A stretch of DNA of 64,000 bases, taken from Duganella levis (GTDB taxonomy: Bacteria; Pseudomonadota; Gammaproteobacteria; Burkholderiales; Burkholderiaceae_D). Shown here piece by piece: positions 35,951 to 45,145 of this stretch. The DNA is taken from the NCBI RefSeq assembly GCF_009857605.1, contig NZ_WWCT01000026.1, positions 1 through 64,000 on the forward strand, in the 5' to 3' direction. Below the pieces are notes generated by a model. It was not told the origin of the DNA. It saw only the letters and a list, made by a program, of their open reading frames with translations, and did no database searches. The number at the start of each line of letters is the position of its first letter. Within the stretch, counting starts at the first letter, position 1. The position numbers and the translations under genes are program-made.

Positions 35951-37246
35951 ATGACCTCTGTACCAGCACAACACGCACTGCCTTCGTACCTCAACGCCGA
36001 AGATCTCGGTCCATGGGGTGTCTATCTGCAGCAAATCGACCGCGTTACCCCGCACCTCGGTAGCCTGTCGCGTTGGGTCGAAACCCTCAAGCGCCCCAAG
36101 CGCATCCTGACTGTCGACGTGCCGATCGAGCGCGATGACGGCAGCATTGCGCACTACGAAGGCTATCGCGTGCAGCACAATATGTCGCGTGGTCCAGGCA
36201 AGGGCGGCGTGCGCTTCCACCAGGACGTGACCCTGTCCGAAGTGATGGCCCTGTCGGCGTGGATGACCGTGAAAAACGCGGCCGTCAACGTGCCATACGG
36301 CGGCGCCAAAGGCGGCATCCGTGTCGATCCTAAAACCCTGTCGCGTGGTGAACTGCAGCGCCTGACCCGCCGCTACACCAGCGAAATCAGCCTGATTATC
36401 GGCCCTAACAAAGACATCCCGGCACCGGACGTCAACACCAACGAACAAGTGATGGCGTGGATGATGGACTCCTACGCCATGATCGAAGGTAACCTGTCGA
36501 CCGGCGTCGTGACCGGCAAGCCAATCTCGCTGGGCGGCTCACTGGGTCGCCGCGAAGCGACCGGCCGCGGCGTGTTCGTGGTGGGCCGTGAAGCCGCAGT
36601 CAAACGTGGCGTGGCGATTGCCGGCGCCCGTGTCGCCGTGCAGGGCTTCGGCAATGTCGGCGGCGTGGCAGCGACCATGTTCGCGGAAGCCGGCTCCAAA
36701 GTCATCGCCGTGCAGGATCACACCGCGACCGTGGTGCATCAAGGCGGCCTGGATATCGCCCGTCTGCACCACCACGTGGCGGAAACCGGCGGCGTCGCCG
36801 GCTTCCCTGGCGCCGAAGCGCAGCTGACGCGTGACGCTTTCTGGGACGTGGAGTCGGACATCCTGATTCCAGCCGCCCTGGAACAGCAGATTACTGCCGC
36901 TAACGCGCCGCGTATTCGCACCAAAATCATTCTGGAAGGCGCCAATGGCCCGACCACGCCGGAAGCGGACGACATCCTGACCGACAAGGATGTGCTGATC
37001 GTTCCAGACGTGCTGGCCAACGCGGGCGGCGTAACCGTGTCATACTTCGAATGGGTGCAGGATTTCTCCAGCTTCTTCTGGAGCGAAGATGAAATTAATG
37101 CACGCCTTACCCGCATCATGCAGGATGCATTCAATGCTGTATGGGCCGTTGCGCAGGACAAGAAAGTCACGCTGCGAACCGCCACCTTCATCCTCGCTTG
37201 CACCCGAGTGCTGCAAGCCCGTGAAGTTCGTGGCCTCTACCCATAA
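35951..37246 (+). CDS. gdhA: Glutamate dehydrogenase (Glu/Leu/Phe/Val dehydrogenase family)
   Basis: A 431-residue enzyme interconverting glutamate with 2-oxoglutarate and ammonia. Substrate-binding motif [13 protein letters not shown], catalytic lysine region [13 protein letters not shown], and dinucleotide fold [10 protein letters not shown] are present; length fits the hexameric class. Start at 35951 ([15 protein letters not shown]) has GGGAG upstream; an 18-residue in-frame extension is not conserved. Cofactor preference cannot be settled by eye. Possibly regulated by the adjacent LysR. Confidence 0.94.
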   Translation: MTSVPAQHALPSYLNAEDLGPWGVYLQQIDRVTPHLGSLSRWVETLKRPKRILTVDVPIERDDGSIAHYEGYRVQHNMSRGPGKGGVRFHQDVTLSEVMALSAWMTVKNAAVNVPYGGAKGGIRVDPKTLSRGELQRLTRRYTSEISLIIGPNKDIPAPDVNTNEQVMAWMMDSYAMIEGNLSTGVVTGKPISLGGSLGRREATGRGVFVVGREAAVKRGVAIAGARVAVQGFGNVGGVAATMFAEAGSKVIAVQDHTATVVHQGGLDIARLHHHVAETGGVAGFPGAEAQLTRDAFWDVESDILIPAALEQQITAANAPRIRTKIILEGANGPTTPEADDILTDKDVLIVPDVLANAGGVTVSYFEWVQDFSSFFWSEDEINARLTRIMQDAFNAVWAVAQDKKVTLRTATFILACTRVLQAREVRGLYP

Positions 37247-37268
37247 ACACTGAATCCCCAGCAGTTTG

Positions 37269-37305
37269 CGCCTGTACCTGCCCTTAGGCTCGTACGGGCG
37301 TTTTT
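37269..37305 (+). terminator. Intrinsic terminator of gdhA
   Basis: A 9-bp stem with one G-U pair (37269-37277 with 37292-37300), 14-base loop, then TTTTT. It separates gdhA from the malic enzyme gene. Confidence 0.82.
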
Positions 37306-37330
37306 CGCTTTACAAGGACTACAAAACAAT

Positions 37331-38563
37331 ATGACCACGATAGAACAAAAGGCACTCGCCTATCACCGTGCCGGCAGCGCTGGCAAAATCGCCATCGAAA
37401 TCACCAAAAGTGTCAGCACCCAGGAAGACCTGGCGCTGGCTTACTCACCCGGCGTGGCCGCGCCATGCGTCGAGATCAAGCGCGATCCGGCCAAGGCTTA
37501 CGAATACACCGCCAAGGGCAACCTGGTCGGCGTCATCACCAACGGCAGCGCGGTGCTCGGCCTGGGTAACATCGGCGCACTGGCCGGCAAGCCGGTGATG
37601 GAAGGTAAAGTTGTGCTGTTCAAGAAGTTCGCCGGCATCGACGCCTTCGACATCGAAATCGACGAAAGCGATCCGGATAAGCTGGTGGACATCATCGCCG
37701 CCCTGCATCCGACCTTCGGCGGCATCAACCTGGAAGACATCAAGGCGCCTGAGTGCTTCTACATTGAGCGCAAGCTGCGCGAGCGCCTGTCGATTCCAGT
37801 CTTCCACGACGACCAGCATGGCACCGCCATCGTGGTCGGCGCCGGCATGCTGAACGCGATCGAAATGACCGGCCGCGATATCGCTACCGTGAAAATCGTC
37901 TGCTCCGGCGCTGGCGCCGCAGCCGTGGCCTGCCTGGACCTGCTGGTGGACCTGGGCGCGCAACGCAAGAACATCTTCGTCTGCGACAGCAAAGGCGTGC
38001 TGACCACCGCGCGCAACCTGGACGGCGAAAAAGCCGCCTGGGCGCAGGACACCACCGCCACCACACTGTCGGACGTGATGCACGACGCCGACGTGTTCCT
38101 CGGCGTATCCGGTCCCGGCGTGCTGTCGCAAGCCGACATCCAGAACATGAAGGCGCATCCTATCGTCTTCACGCTGGCCAATCCTGAGCCGGAACTGCGT
38201 CCGGAACTGGTGCGCGAAGTCGCGCCGGATGCGATCATCGCCACCGGCCGTTCGGACTATCCGAACCAGATCAACAACGCACTGTGCTTCCCTTACCTGT
38301 TCCGCGCCGCGCTGGATTCGGGCGCCACCACCATCAACCAGGAAATGAAGCGTGCCTGCGTTGTGGCGCTGGCCGACATGGCGCGCAGCGATGCGCGCTT
38401 CAGCAAGGACTACATCGTGCCTGGCCTGCTGGATCCACGCCTGCTGATCGGTGTCACACCGAAGATCGCCGCCGCCGCATGGCGCAGCGGCGTCGCCCGC
38501 AAGCAGCTGGTTGAGCTGGAATATGCGGACGACCTGAAAGACCTGGCGGAATCGCTGCTGTAA
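37331..38563 (+). CDS. NADP-type malic enzyme, single-domain form
   Basis: A 410-residue enzyme converting malate to pyruvate and CO2. Motifs: [30 protein letters not shown] with metal-binding acidic residues, the nucleotide fold [16 protein letters not shown], and [19 protein letters not shown]. Many proteobacterial MaeB proteins of this type carry a phosphotransacetylase-like C-terminal domain and reach ~760 residues; here the protein stops after the malic domain. The convergent gene begins its stop one base later, with no sign of a lost domain in that region. Confidence 0.92.
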   Translation: MTTIEQKALAYHRAGSAGKIAIEITKSVSTQEDLALAYSPGVAAPCVEIKRDPAKAYEYTAKGNLVGVITNGSAVLGLGNIGALAGKPVMEGKVVLFKKFAGIDAFDIEIDESDPDKLVDIIAALHPTFGGINLEDIKAPECFYIERKLRERLSIPVFHDDQHGTAIVVGAGMLNAIEMTGRDIATVKIVCSGAGAAAVACLDLLVDLGAQRKNIFVCDSKGVLTTARNLDGEKAAWAQDTTATTLSDVMHDADVFLGVSGPGVLSQADIQNMKAHPIVFTLANPEPELRPELVREVAPDAIIATGRSDYPNQINNALCFPYLFRAALDSGATTINQEMKRACVVALADMARSDARFSKDYIVPGLLDPRLLIGVTPKIAAAAWRSGVARKQLVELEYADDLKDLAESLL

Positions 38564-39007
38564 TCAGCTCTTGGGCGGACGGATGCCGGTGTACTGGGCT
38601 GACACCAGCAGCCACTTGCCGTCCTTGAGCTGCGCCACATAACCGGCGCGCATCGCAAAGGTGCGCGCCGTTTCGCCCGCGCCCATGGTGTAGGAGATGC
38701 GCGTGTAGATCACGGCGCTGTCGCCGAATACGCGCACTAGCGGCTCGTCAACCTTCAGCTGCGGGCTGGGACGCTTCTGCTCCGGCGCATAGAACGACAA
38801 CATCTTCTCGCGCGGATCCACCTCGCCGACCGGCGAAATCTCGACGTAATTCTCGGCGGTGATAGCCTTCAGCGTGGCCAAATCAAAGCTGCCTTGCGCT
38901 TCGGCGTGACGCTTGACCAGCGCCGTCAGCTCCTCATCCACCGGTGCGGCGCCTGCGGCACCGGCGGCCATGACGAGCAAACACTTCAAAACGAATCGCG
39001 ATATCAT
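38564..39007 (-). CDS. Secreted SnoaL/NTF2-like (DUF4440-type) protein
   Basis: A 147-residue protein with a signal peptide (CLLVMAAGAAGAAP) and an NTF2-like cone fold: LTALVKRHAEAQGSFDLATL, ENYVEISPVGEVDPREKML and a C-terminal YVAQLKDGKWLLVSAQYTG strand pair. No catalytic assignment is possible. The stop is adjacent to the malic enzyme stop on the opposite strand. Confidence 0.8.
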   Translation of the reverse strand: MISRFVLKCLLVMAAGAAGAAPVDEELTALVKRHAEAQGSFDLATLKAITAENYVEISPVGEVDPREKMLSFYAPEQKRPSPQLKVDEPLVRVFGDSAVIYTRISYTMGAGETARTFAMRAGYVAQLKDGKWLLVSAQYTGIRPPKS

Positions 39008-39037
39008 CAGATCATCCCTTTCTTGTCGTTGAAATAA

Positions 39038-39367
39038 TTACTGCGACGGCTGCAGCGCAATCACCGCCATGCCCACCAACGCCAGCACCGCACCGGCGAT
39101 ATCGAAACGCGTCAGCGCCACGCCATCCACAAAGCGAAGCCACAGCAGCGCGACGCAAATATACGCACCGCCGTACGCCGCATAGGTGCGGCCAGCGGCC
39201 GTCGGATGAAGCGTCAACAGCCAGGCAAACAGCGCCAGCGACACCACGGCCGGCGCCAATAGCCACACCGTTTTACCCTGCTTCAGCACCAGCCAGGGCA
39301 AATAGCAGCCGACGATTTCCGCCAGCGCGGTGATAAAGAACAGCGATGCGATTTTGAAGAATGCCAT
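39038..39367 (-). CDS. YnfA/UPF0060 family membrane protein
   Basis: A 109-residue inner-membrane protein with four segments. The [13 protein letters not shown] motif, [17 protein letters not shown] and the final [16 protein letters not shown] match UPF0060 along its full length. Related to small multidrug-resistance transporters. Its ATG abuts the stop of the glycosyltransferase gene, so the two are likely one transcript. Confidence 0.92.
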   Translation of the reverse strand: MAFFKIASLFFITALAEIVGCYLPWLVLKQGKTVWLLAPAVVSLALFAWLLTLHPTAAGRTYAAYGGAYICVALLWLRFVDGVALTRFDIAGAVLALVGMAVIALQPSQ

Positions 39368-40627
39368 CTACCGGGCTCCAGATACTTGGTTGATCAGACG
39401 GACCGCCGCTGCGACACCGTTCTCTTGCGCCATCGCGCGCGCCACCACCGGCGCCTTCGCCTGCATTGCCGGACTGACTGCGCGGAGGCGCGACGCCAGC
39501 TGTTTTGCGGTCACGCTGCGGCGATGCAAAGGTTTGCCGGCGATGCCGATGCGGCGCAGCTCCTTGCCCCAATGTTCCTGCTCGCTGATGTGCGCGACGA
39601 CGACGGACGGCCTGCCCGCCAGCGTGACCGATTGCGTGGTGCCGGCGCCGCCGTGATGCACCACCGCAGCACAGCGTGGGAAGATCAGATGATGCGGCGA
39701 GGCCGGGACGTACAGTATCTGCTGGTCGGACTGGAAACCGCAAGCAGCGGCATCTTCAGTCTGAATGATGGCGCGACAACCGGCCATCTGCGCGGCGTCC
39801 GTGAACAGGCGCAGGGTATCGGTCTGATTAGGAATGTCGCGCGGCGTCCAGCTACCGAAAGTCATGTAGACCGGTGCATCGCCGGCAGCAAGGAAGGCTT
39901 CGACCGCATCGGTCAGGCGGCCTTCGATCTGCATATTCGGCATATCAAGAAAGCCGCACAGCTGGATCGATGACGGCCAATCCGGCTGCCGCTCACACAA
40001 CTGCGGACTGACCGCCACCAGCGTCAAAAGATCGGACAGCCACACTTCATTGACGAAATCCCTCGTCAACGGCATATTCAAACGCGCCCGCAGGCGATTG
40101 GGATAACGCCCCGCCGTTTTTTGCAACGCCCAGCAGCTCAGCCACCACAGGAAGCTTTGTCCGAACGGCAGCCCGATAGGATGGCTATGCCCACTCGGAA
40201 TCGCTACATGCGACAGCAGCACGCTGACATACGGCTTGCCGGCCTGCTCGGCGGCGATCTGCAAGGGATACATGAAGTAGTGGCCAACCAGCAGATCCGA
40301 CTCGGCCGCCAGTTCCAGCGCAGCGGCCAGCATCGCCTCTTCCGCTGGCAGGAACGCAGCCTCCATCAGCATCGTCATCTGCTTCAACGGATTGCGCATG
40401 CCGATGGCCGCCTCGCCGATGCGCGCCGCTTCAGACAGCGGAATCACCGGCGACGCAATCACCCGCAGCGTCACGCCGGATGGTGACACCATGCCGGCAT
40501 ACGCGCCGCTGTCGACGCAGGTAATCAGCAGCGTCACCTCGTGACCGGCCTGCTGCAAGCCTTCCGCCAGCGCCACGAACGGCCGGATATCGCCGTGACT
40601 TCCCCACGTTTGCAAACCAATCTTCAT
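39368..40627 (-). CDS. UGT-type glycosyltransferase
   Basis: A 419-residue GT1-family enzyme resembling sterol or rhamnosyl glucosyltransferases. It begins MKIGLQTWGSHGDIRPFVAL, and the donor-binding C-terminal half contains VHHGGAGTTQSVTLAGRPSV and EQEHWGKEL. No signal peptide. The acceptor is unknown; small hydrophobic metabolites are usual for this class. ATG 40627 is chosen because the Rossmann strand starts at once. It is not of the SenB selenosugar synthase kind. Confidence 0.9.
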   Translation of the reverse strand: MKIGLQTWGSHGDIRPFVALAEGLQQAGHEVTLLITCVDSGAYAGMVSPSGVTLRVIASPVIPLSEAARIGEAAIGMRNPLKQMTMLMEAAFLPAEEAMLAAALELAAESDLLVGHYFMYPLQIAAEQAGKPYVSVLLSHVAIPSGHSHPIGLPFGQSFLWWLSCWALQKTAGRYPNRLRARLNMPLTRDFVNEVWLSDLLTLVAVSPQLCERQPDWPSSIQLCGFLDMPNMQIEGRLTDAVEAFLAAGDAPVYMTFGSWTPRDIPNQTDTLRLFTDAAQMAGCRAIIQTEDAAACGFQSDQQILYVPASPHHLIFPRCAAVVHHGGAGTTQSVTLAGRPSVVVAHISEQEHWGKELRRIGIAGKPLHRRSVTAKQLASRLRAVSPAMQAKAPVVARAMAQENGVAAAVRLINQVSGAR

Positions 40628-40687
40628 CCGCACTCCATAATTATTTATCAATTATGGAATGCGCAACTCCGTCATGCAAGCGATTAA

Positions 40688-42334
40688 TCAGGCGATGCGG
40701 CGTACGTCCTCTTCCAGCGATGGTACAGCCACCGGCGGCGACGCCTTGCGCGTACGGCCACGCAAGCCGCTCACGCTGGCGGTGTGCGACTCCAGCTTGA
40801 ACACATCCACCACGTGCGCCAGGCTGGTAGCCTGGTCTTGCAGTTCCTGCGCGGCGGCCGATGCCTGCTCGACCAGCGCAGTATTCTGCTGCGTCATGCT
40901 GTCCATCTCGCTGATGGCGTTGTTGACCTGCTCAATGCCGGCCGTCTGCTCCATGCTGGCGCCACTGATTTCGCCCATGATCTCGGTCACGCGCTTCACG
41001 CTGGTCACCACTTCGTGCATGGTCTCGGCGGCCTTGTGCACCTGCTCGGAGCCGGCGCCCACCTTCACCACCGAATCATCGATCAGCGCCTTGATCTCCT
41101 TGGCCGCTGCTGCCGAGCGTTGCGCAAGGTTGCGCACCTCGGTCGCCACCACCGCGAAGCCGCGGCCCTGCTCACCAGCGCGCGCGGCTTCCACCGCCGC
41201 ATTCAGTGCCAGGATATTGGTCTGGAAAGCGATGCCGTCGATGACCGAAATGATGTCCACGATCTTCTTCGATGACGCATTGATCGACGCCATGGTCACG
41301 GTCACCTGCTCCATCACCTGGCCACCCTGCTCCGACACGCCGGACGCCGATACCGCCAGCGTATTGGCCTGCATGGCGTTGTGCGCATTCTGGCGCACGG
41401 TGCCGGTCAGTTCTTCCATCGCGGTGGCGACCTTCTCCAGCGATTCCGACTGATGCTCGGTACGTACCGACAGATCGCGGTTACCGCTGGCGATCTCGGA
41501 AGACGCCGTGGCGATCAGGTTGGTGCCCTGGCGCACCTGACCAACGATGGACGACAGGTTGTCGCGCATGGCTGCAATCGCGTGCAGCAAGCTGGTTTTG
41601 TCATTGGCCTTGACCTGCACCGTCACCGACAGATCACCCTCTGCGATCCTGTTGGCGATGTCGGTCGCGTAGGTCGGTTCGCCGCCCAATTGCTTGAGCA
41701 GCAGCTGCGTATTCACCCACGCAATCAGCACGCTCACCAGCAGCGACAACACGGCTTGCAGCACGATCCACAGGAAGGCGTCGCTGGCATGTGCATCCAC
41801 GCCGGCGCTGGCGGCGCGCGTCTCATCCTGCGACGCTTTCAGCACCGTCGCGATATCGGCCACGATCTGCTTGCGCAGCGGGCTGCATTCATTGGTCAGG
41901 AAGGCCGCGAAGCCTTCCATGTCGCCGGCTTCGCGCAGCTGGCGCGGACGCTTCAGCGCATCGGCCATTTTCAGCAGGCCATCGCGCACCTTGGCGAAAT
42001 TGGCGTCGCCTTTGTACGACGCAGTCATCTGCTCCAGCGCGGCCAGATAAATGGCCTTCTGTTCGTCGACAACCAGCAGCTCTTTTGCTGCCGCTGCGGC
42101 ATCGGCAAACACATACGCATTGCGCGCCGCGATGCCGGTTTGGTCCAGCGCTTCACGCGCCACGTACAGCGGTTCCAGCTTCTCGCTCATCACGCGCTGC
42201 TCGTCGTGGAACGCATTGGTAATCGACGACGTGCGCACAATCGCAAACGTCGCCATGATCAGCATCAGCGCAGTCAGCGTGCCAAAGCTCAGTGCCAGCT
42301 GCGTACCTATTTTTAGTTTTTTAAACGCTTCCAT
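40688..42334 (-). CDS. Methyl-accepting chemotaxis protein
   Basis: A 548-residue chemoreceptor. Membrane segment near 10-35, a four-helix-bundle-like periplasmic domain, second segment near 188-210, HAMP, and a signalling domain with the hallmark [20 protein letters not shown]. No C-terminal CheR-docking pentapeptide. AGGAAG precedes the chosen ATG by five bases. The ligand is unknown. The start lies only 28 bp from a terminator-like hairpin. Confidence 0.94.
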   Translation of the reverse strand: MEAFKKLKIGTQLALSFGTLTALMLIMATFAIVRTSSITNAFHDEQRVMSEKLEPLYVAREALDQTGIAARNAYVFADAAAAAKELLVVDEQKAIYLAALEQMTASYKGDANFAKVRDGLLKMADALKRPRQLREAGDMEGFAAFLTNECSPLRKQIVADIATVLKASQDETRAASAGVDAHASDAFLWIVLQAVLSLLVSVLIAWVNTQLLLKQLGGEPTYATDIANRIAEGDLSVTVQVKANDKTSLLHAIAAMRDNLSSIVGQVRQGTNLIATASSEIASGNRDLSVRTEHQSESLEKVATAMEELTGTVRQNAHNAMQANTLAVSASGVSEQGGQVMEQVTVTMASINASSKKIVDIISVIDGIAFQTNILALNAAVEAARAGEQGRGFAVVATEVRNLAQRSAAAAKEIKALIDDSVVKVGAGSEQVHKAAETMHEVVTSVKRVTEIMGEISGASMEQTAGIEQVNNAISEMDSMTQQNTALVEQASAAAQELQDQATSLAHVVDVFKLESHTASVSGLRGRTRKASPPVAVPSLEEDVRRIA

Positions 42335-42362
42335 CAACTTCCTATTTGTAAAGGACGAACGC

Positions 42363-42387
42363 AAAAAAACGGCGCGGTGGCGCCGTT
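42363..42387 (-). terminator. Intrinsic terminator between lipoprotein and chemoreceptor genes
   Basis: On the minus strand an 8-bp perfect stem (42380-42387 with 42368-42375), a 4-base loop at 42376-42379, and a run of seven T at 42369-42363. It is downstream of the lipoprotein gene but very close to the chemoreceptor start. Confidence 0.82.
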
Positions 42388-42471
42388 AGTTGAGCAATTA
42401 TCCATTAAAGTGTGCGTTTGTCTATGACAAATAGGTAATTCTGCTACATTTTCATCACTTTAGAGAGGTGA

Positions 42472-43713
42472 CTAAGGGATACGCTTAGTGTAGAAAGCCT
42501 TCAAACCGGTTTCATCGCCAGCCAGCAGTAGCGCGTGGTCGGCAAACAGCATCTGCCGGAACACCGGCGACGGTCCGAGTGCGGCGCCACCAGGCAAAGT
42601 AAAGCGCAGCAGCACCGGCGTTTGCGACGACAGCGGCGACGCGTTGACAGCGTAATCGGCCAGCACCAGCACATCGCCCACCGCATCGCCGGCCTTGAAC
42701 GAACCGACCACGCTGCCGGCGATAGCGACGCCGCCGCTGAAGGCATGCGCATCGATGTCCGCCACGCGCACATTGCCGGCCCAGCTGGTGGACAGCGTCT
42801 CTTGCGTCAGGTCGGTGCGGCCAGTGGGCAGCACCGGCGCGCCGCTGGTGTCGAGCGCCACGCCCATCACGCCGCCGGCAGCGGTGGTCGTGGCTTTGCC
42901 GTTCCACAGCACGCCCATCTTGCCGGCGGCGTTGAGCGCAAGCGGATATGGCTGCGCGCCGCCGGTGCTGAGGGAACGCACGGTCGGCGCGCCGGCGCCG
43001 TTGGCCCACATGCCCAGCATCGCGCCGCCTCCTTCCATCCAGCTTGCCAGCACCGTGCCGCTGGCCGCCGTCACGCGCGGATGCAGGGCCGAAGTGGACA
43101 GCGTGAACGGCGGCGTAAGCTGCCTGCCGTTGAAATCGAACTTGCACAACTTGAGCAGATACTGCGTCTTGTCGGTGACCGGCAGCAGCGAGAAGGTGGT
43201 GGCCAGCCAGAAGCCGTTGCCGTCGGCCGCACCGCCGTTTTCGGCCGGCGCGTAATCGCCTGCGGGATAAAGGTCGCTGGCAGTGCCGGTCAGGCGCGCC
43301 TGCGCATCGAAGTGCAGCAGCCGCGTGCCGGCGCTGGCCTGCACCATGACGAAACCGTCCGGCGACAGCATCATCTGCCACTCGCCGGTGTAGCCGGTGG
43401 CCAGCGTAAAACCGTAATCGGTGGAAGACAGCAGCTTGCCCTGGCTATCCACCACGCTCAGTCGCGTGGCCGCATACACAGGCTTGCCGTTGACAGTGAC
43501 GAAGGAATCGGAGCGCGAGCGCACCACGATATGGTCGCCCACCACCAGCGCATCGGCCATGGCCGGCAGCACGCCAACGGTGACGGGATCGGAAACAGAG
43601 ATGGAGGCCGAGGCCACCGAACTGCCTGCGGTGACAGTGCCGCTGGAGGAACCACCACCACCACCACCACAGGCGCTCAGCAACGCCACAACAAGAAGGA
43701 GAAAAACACGCAT
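42472..43713 (-). CDS. Putative lipoprotein, function unknown
   Basis: A 413-residue protein with lipobox LLSAC, followed by a run of six glycines and a Ser/Thr-rich linker. The rest is a beta-rich repeat architecture with no conserved catalytic pattern I recognise; it could be a beta-propeller (repeated GxxLxVLW-like strands, for example KMGVLWNGKATTT). ATG 43713 is used because the lipobox follows directly. Surface or periplasmic location expected. Confidence 0.72.
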   Translation of the reverse strand: MRVFLLLVVALLSACGGGGGGSSSGTVTAGSSVASASISVSDPVTVGVLPAMADALVVGDHIVVRSRSDSFVTVNGKPVYAATRLSVVDSQGKLLSSTDYGFTLATGYTGEWQMMLSPDGFVMVQASAGTRLLHFDAQARLTGTASDLYPAGDYAPAENGGAADGNGFWLATTFSLLPVTDKTQYLLKLCKFDFNGRQLTPPFTLSTSALHPRVTAASGTVLASWMEGGGAMLGMWANGAGAPTVRSLSTGGAQPYPLALNAAGKMGVLWNGKATTTAAGGVMGVALDTSGAPVLPTGRTDLTQETLSTSWAGNVRVADIDAHAFSGGVAIAGSVVGSFKAGDAVGDVLVLADYAVNASPLSSQTPVLLRFTLPGGAALGPSPVFRQMLFADHALLLAGDETGLKAFYTKRIP

Positions 43714-43761
43714 GCGGCCAGTATAAAAAGAAAAACAACTTCTCCCTACGCTGCCCGCATG

Positions 43762-43798
43762 GCCTGGCAAGCCAGTGTGATGCCCTGGCAGGCCAGGC
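43762..43798. repeat. Paired interrupted palindromes between two minus-strand genes
   Basis: CCTGGC-AA-GCCAG and CCTGGC-AG-GCCAGG follow each other about 20 bp apart, and the outer arms GCCTGGC (43762-43768) and GCCAGGC (43792-43798) can also pair. Lies after the amidohydrolase gene; no T-tract. Confidence 0.6.
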
Positions 43799-43807
43799 GA
43801 TATCACC

Positions 43808-45085
43808 TTACTGACGAATAACCGCGCCGCCCTTCATCACGAACGACACCTTGGTCAGCTCCGTCGCATCGTCGGCAGCATTACCTTTAACGGCGATGAT
43901 GTCGGCGTACTTGCCGACGCTGATCGAACCCACGCGGTCTTTCCAGCCCAGCAGGTCGGCGGCGTTGATGGTGGCGGCTTGAATCGCCTGCATCGACGTC
44001 ATGCCGTATTTGACCATGTAGTAGAACTGCTTGGCATTATCGCCGTGCGGGTAGACGCCGGCGTCGGTGCCGAAGGCCATCTTGGCGCCGCCCTGGAAGG
44101 CCTTGCGGAAGTTATCGCGCTGAAGCTGACCGACCTTCTTCTCTTTCTCGATCGATTCCGGCAGCATGCCGGCCTTGGCGCCTTCCTGCAGGATGAAGTC
44201 ATCGTCGTAGATGTCCATTACCAGATAGGTGCCGTGTTCCTTGGCCAGCTTGATGCCTGCATCGTCAATCAGGCTTGCGTGTTCGATCGAGTCCACGCCG
44301 GCGACGATCGCGTCGTGGATCGCGCTGGTGCCGTGTGCATGCGCGGCTACCTTGCGGCCCAGCTTATGCGCTTCGCTGACGATGGCCTGCATCTCTTCCA
44401 GCGTGTACTGCTGCGCGCCCGGCTCGTCGCCCTTCGACAGCACGCCGCCCGAGGCGCAGATCTTGATCACGTCCGCGCCGTACTTGGCCATCTCGCGCAC
44501 CTTGGCGCGCGCCTCCCACGGACCATCCGCCACGCCACGGCCGGTGAAGTTGACGTCCGGCGGCAGCAGGTTCTCGTCGCAGTGGCCGCCCTTGATGCCG
44601 ATGGCGTAACCGGCGGTGCGCATGCGCGGGCCGATGAAATCGCCCTCGTTGATGGCATCGCGCAGCGCCACGTCGCCAAAGCCGCCGGCGCCGACGTTGC
44701 GCACGGTGGTGAAGCCGGCTTCCAGCGTCTTGCGCGCGGTGCGCACGCCATACAGCGCAGCGCGGGTGTCGGACACGCCCAGCGCGTTGTAGCCGCTCAG
44801 GTAAGGGTCGGCGGTGAGGTGGGTATGCGCGTCGATCAGGCCTGGCAACACGGTCTGCGCCGACAGGTCAATCACCTTGGCGCCGGCCGGCACTTGCGCC
44901 GAGGCGCTCGGGCCCACCGACGTAATGCGCTCGCCGGTGATGACGATAGTCTGGTCCTTCAGCACCGTGCCGGTGACCACGTCGACCAGTTTGCCGGCGC
45001 GGATCACGGTCACCTCGTCCGCGGCGCTGACCTGCGCGGCGGCGCCGAGGATGGTGGCGGAAATCAGGATGTGCTTCAGTTTCAT
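43808..45085 (-). CDS. Secreted metal-dependent amidohydrolase
   Basis: A 425-residue protein of the amidohydrolase superfamily (imidazolonepropionase/prolidase-like subgroup) with a signal peptide ending VSAAD. Metal-site motifs: LPGLIDAHTHLTADP, a lysine in ADVIKICASGGVLSKGD, HAHGTSAIHDAI, DSIEHASLIDD and FGTDAGVYPHGDNAKQF. All expected ligands are present, so it should be active. Peptides or cyclic amides are possible substrates. It lies 60 bp downstream of the SenA-like gene in the same direction and might be co-transcribed. Confidence 0.9.
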   Translation of the reverse strand: MKLKHILISATILGAAAQVSAADEVTVIRAGKLVDVVTGTVLKDQTIVITGERITSVGPSASAQVPAGAKVIDLSAQTVLPGLIDAHTHLTADPYLSGYNALGVSDTRAALYGVRTARKTLEAGFTTVRNVGAGGFGDVALRDAINEGDFIGPRMRTAGYAIGIKGGHCDENLLPPDVNFTGRGVADGPWEARAKVREMAKYGADVIKICASGGVLSKGDEPGAQQYTLEEMQAIVSEAHKLGRKVAAHAHGTSAIHDAIVAGVDSIEHASLIDDAGIKLAKEHGTYLVMDIYDDDFILQEGAKAGMLPESIEKEKKVGQLQRDNFRKAFQGGAKMAFGTDAGVYPHGDNAKQFYYMVKYGMTSMQAIQAATINAADLLGWKDRVGSISVGKYADIIAVKGNAADDATELTKVSFVMKGGAVIRQ

Positions 45086-45145
45086 GGGGCGGCGCCTTTG
45101 GCTGGGAAAACAAAAAGCATAGCAGAGCGCCCGCCAAATGAGAAA

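Noticed and set aside
39368-40627. The glycosyltransferase as a missing SenB
   Set aside because: It is a GT1/UGT-type enzyme with an HHGGAGTT donor motif and is 4.5 kb from the SenA-like gene; it does not look like a selenosugar synthase.
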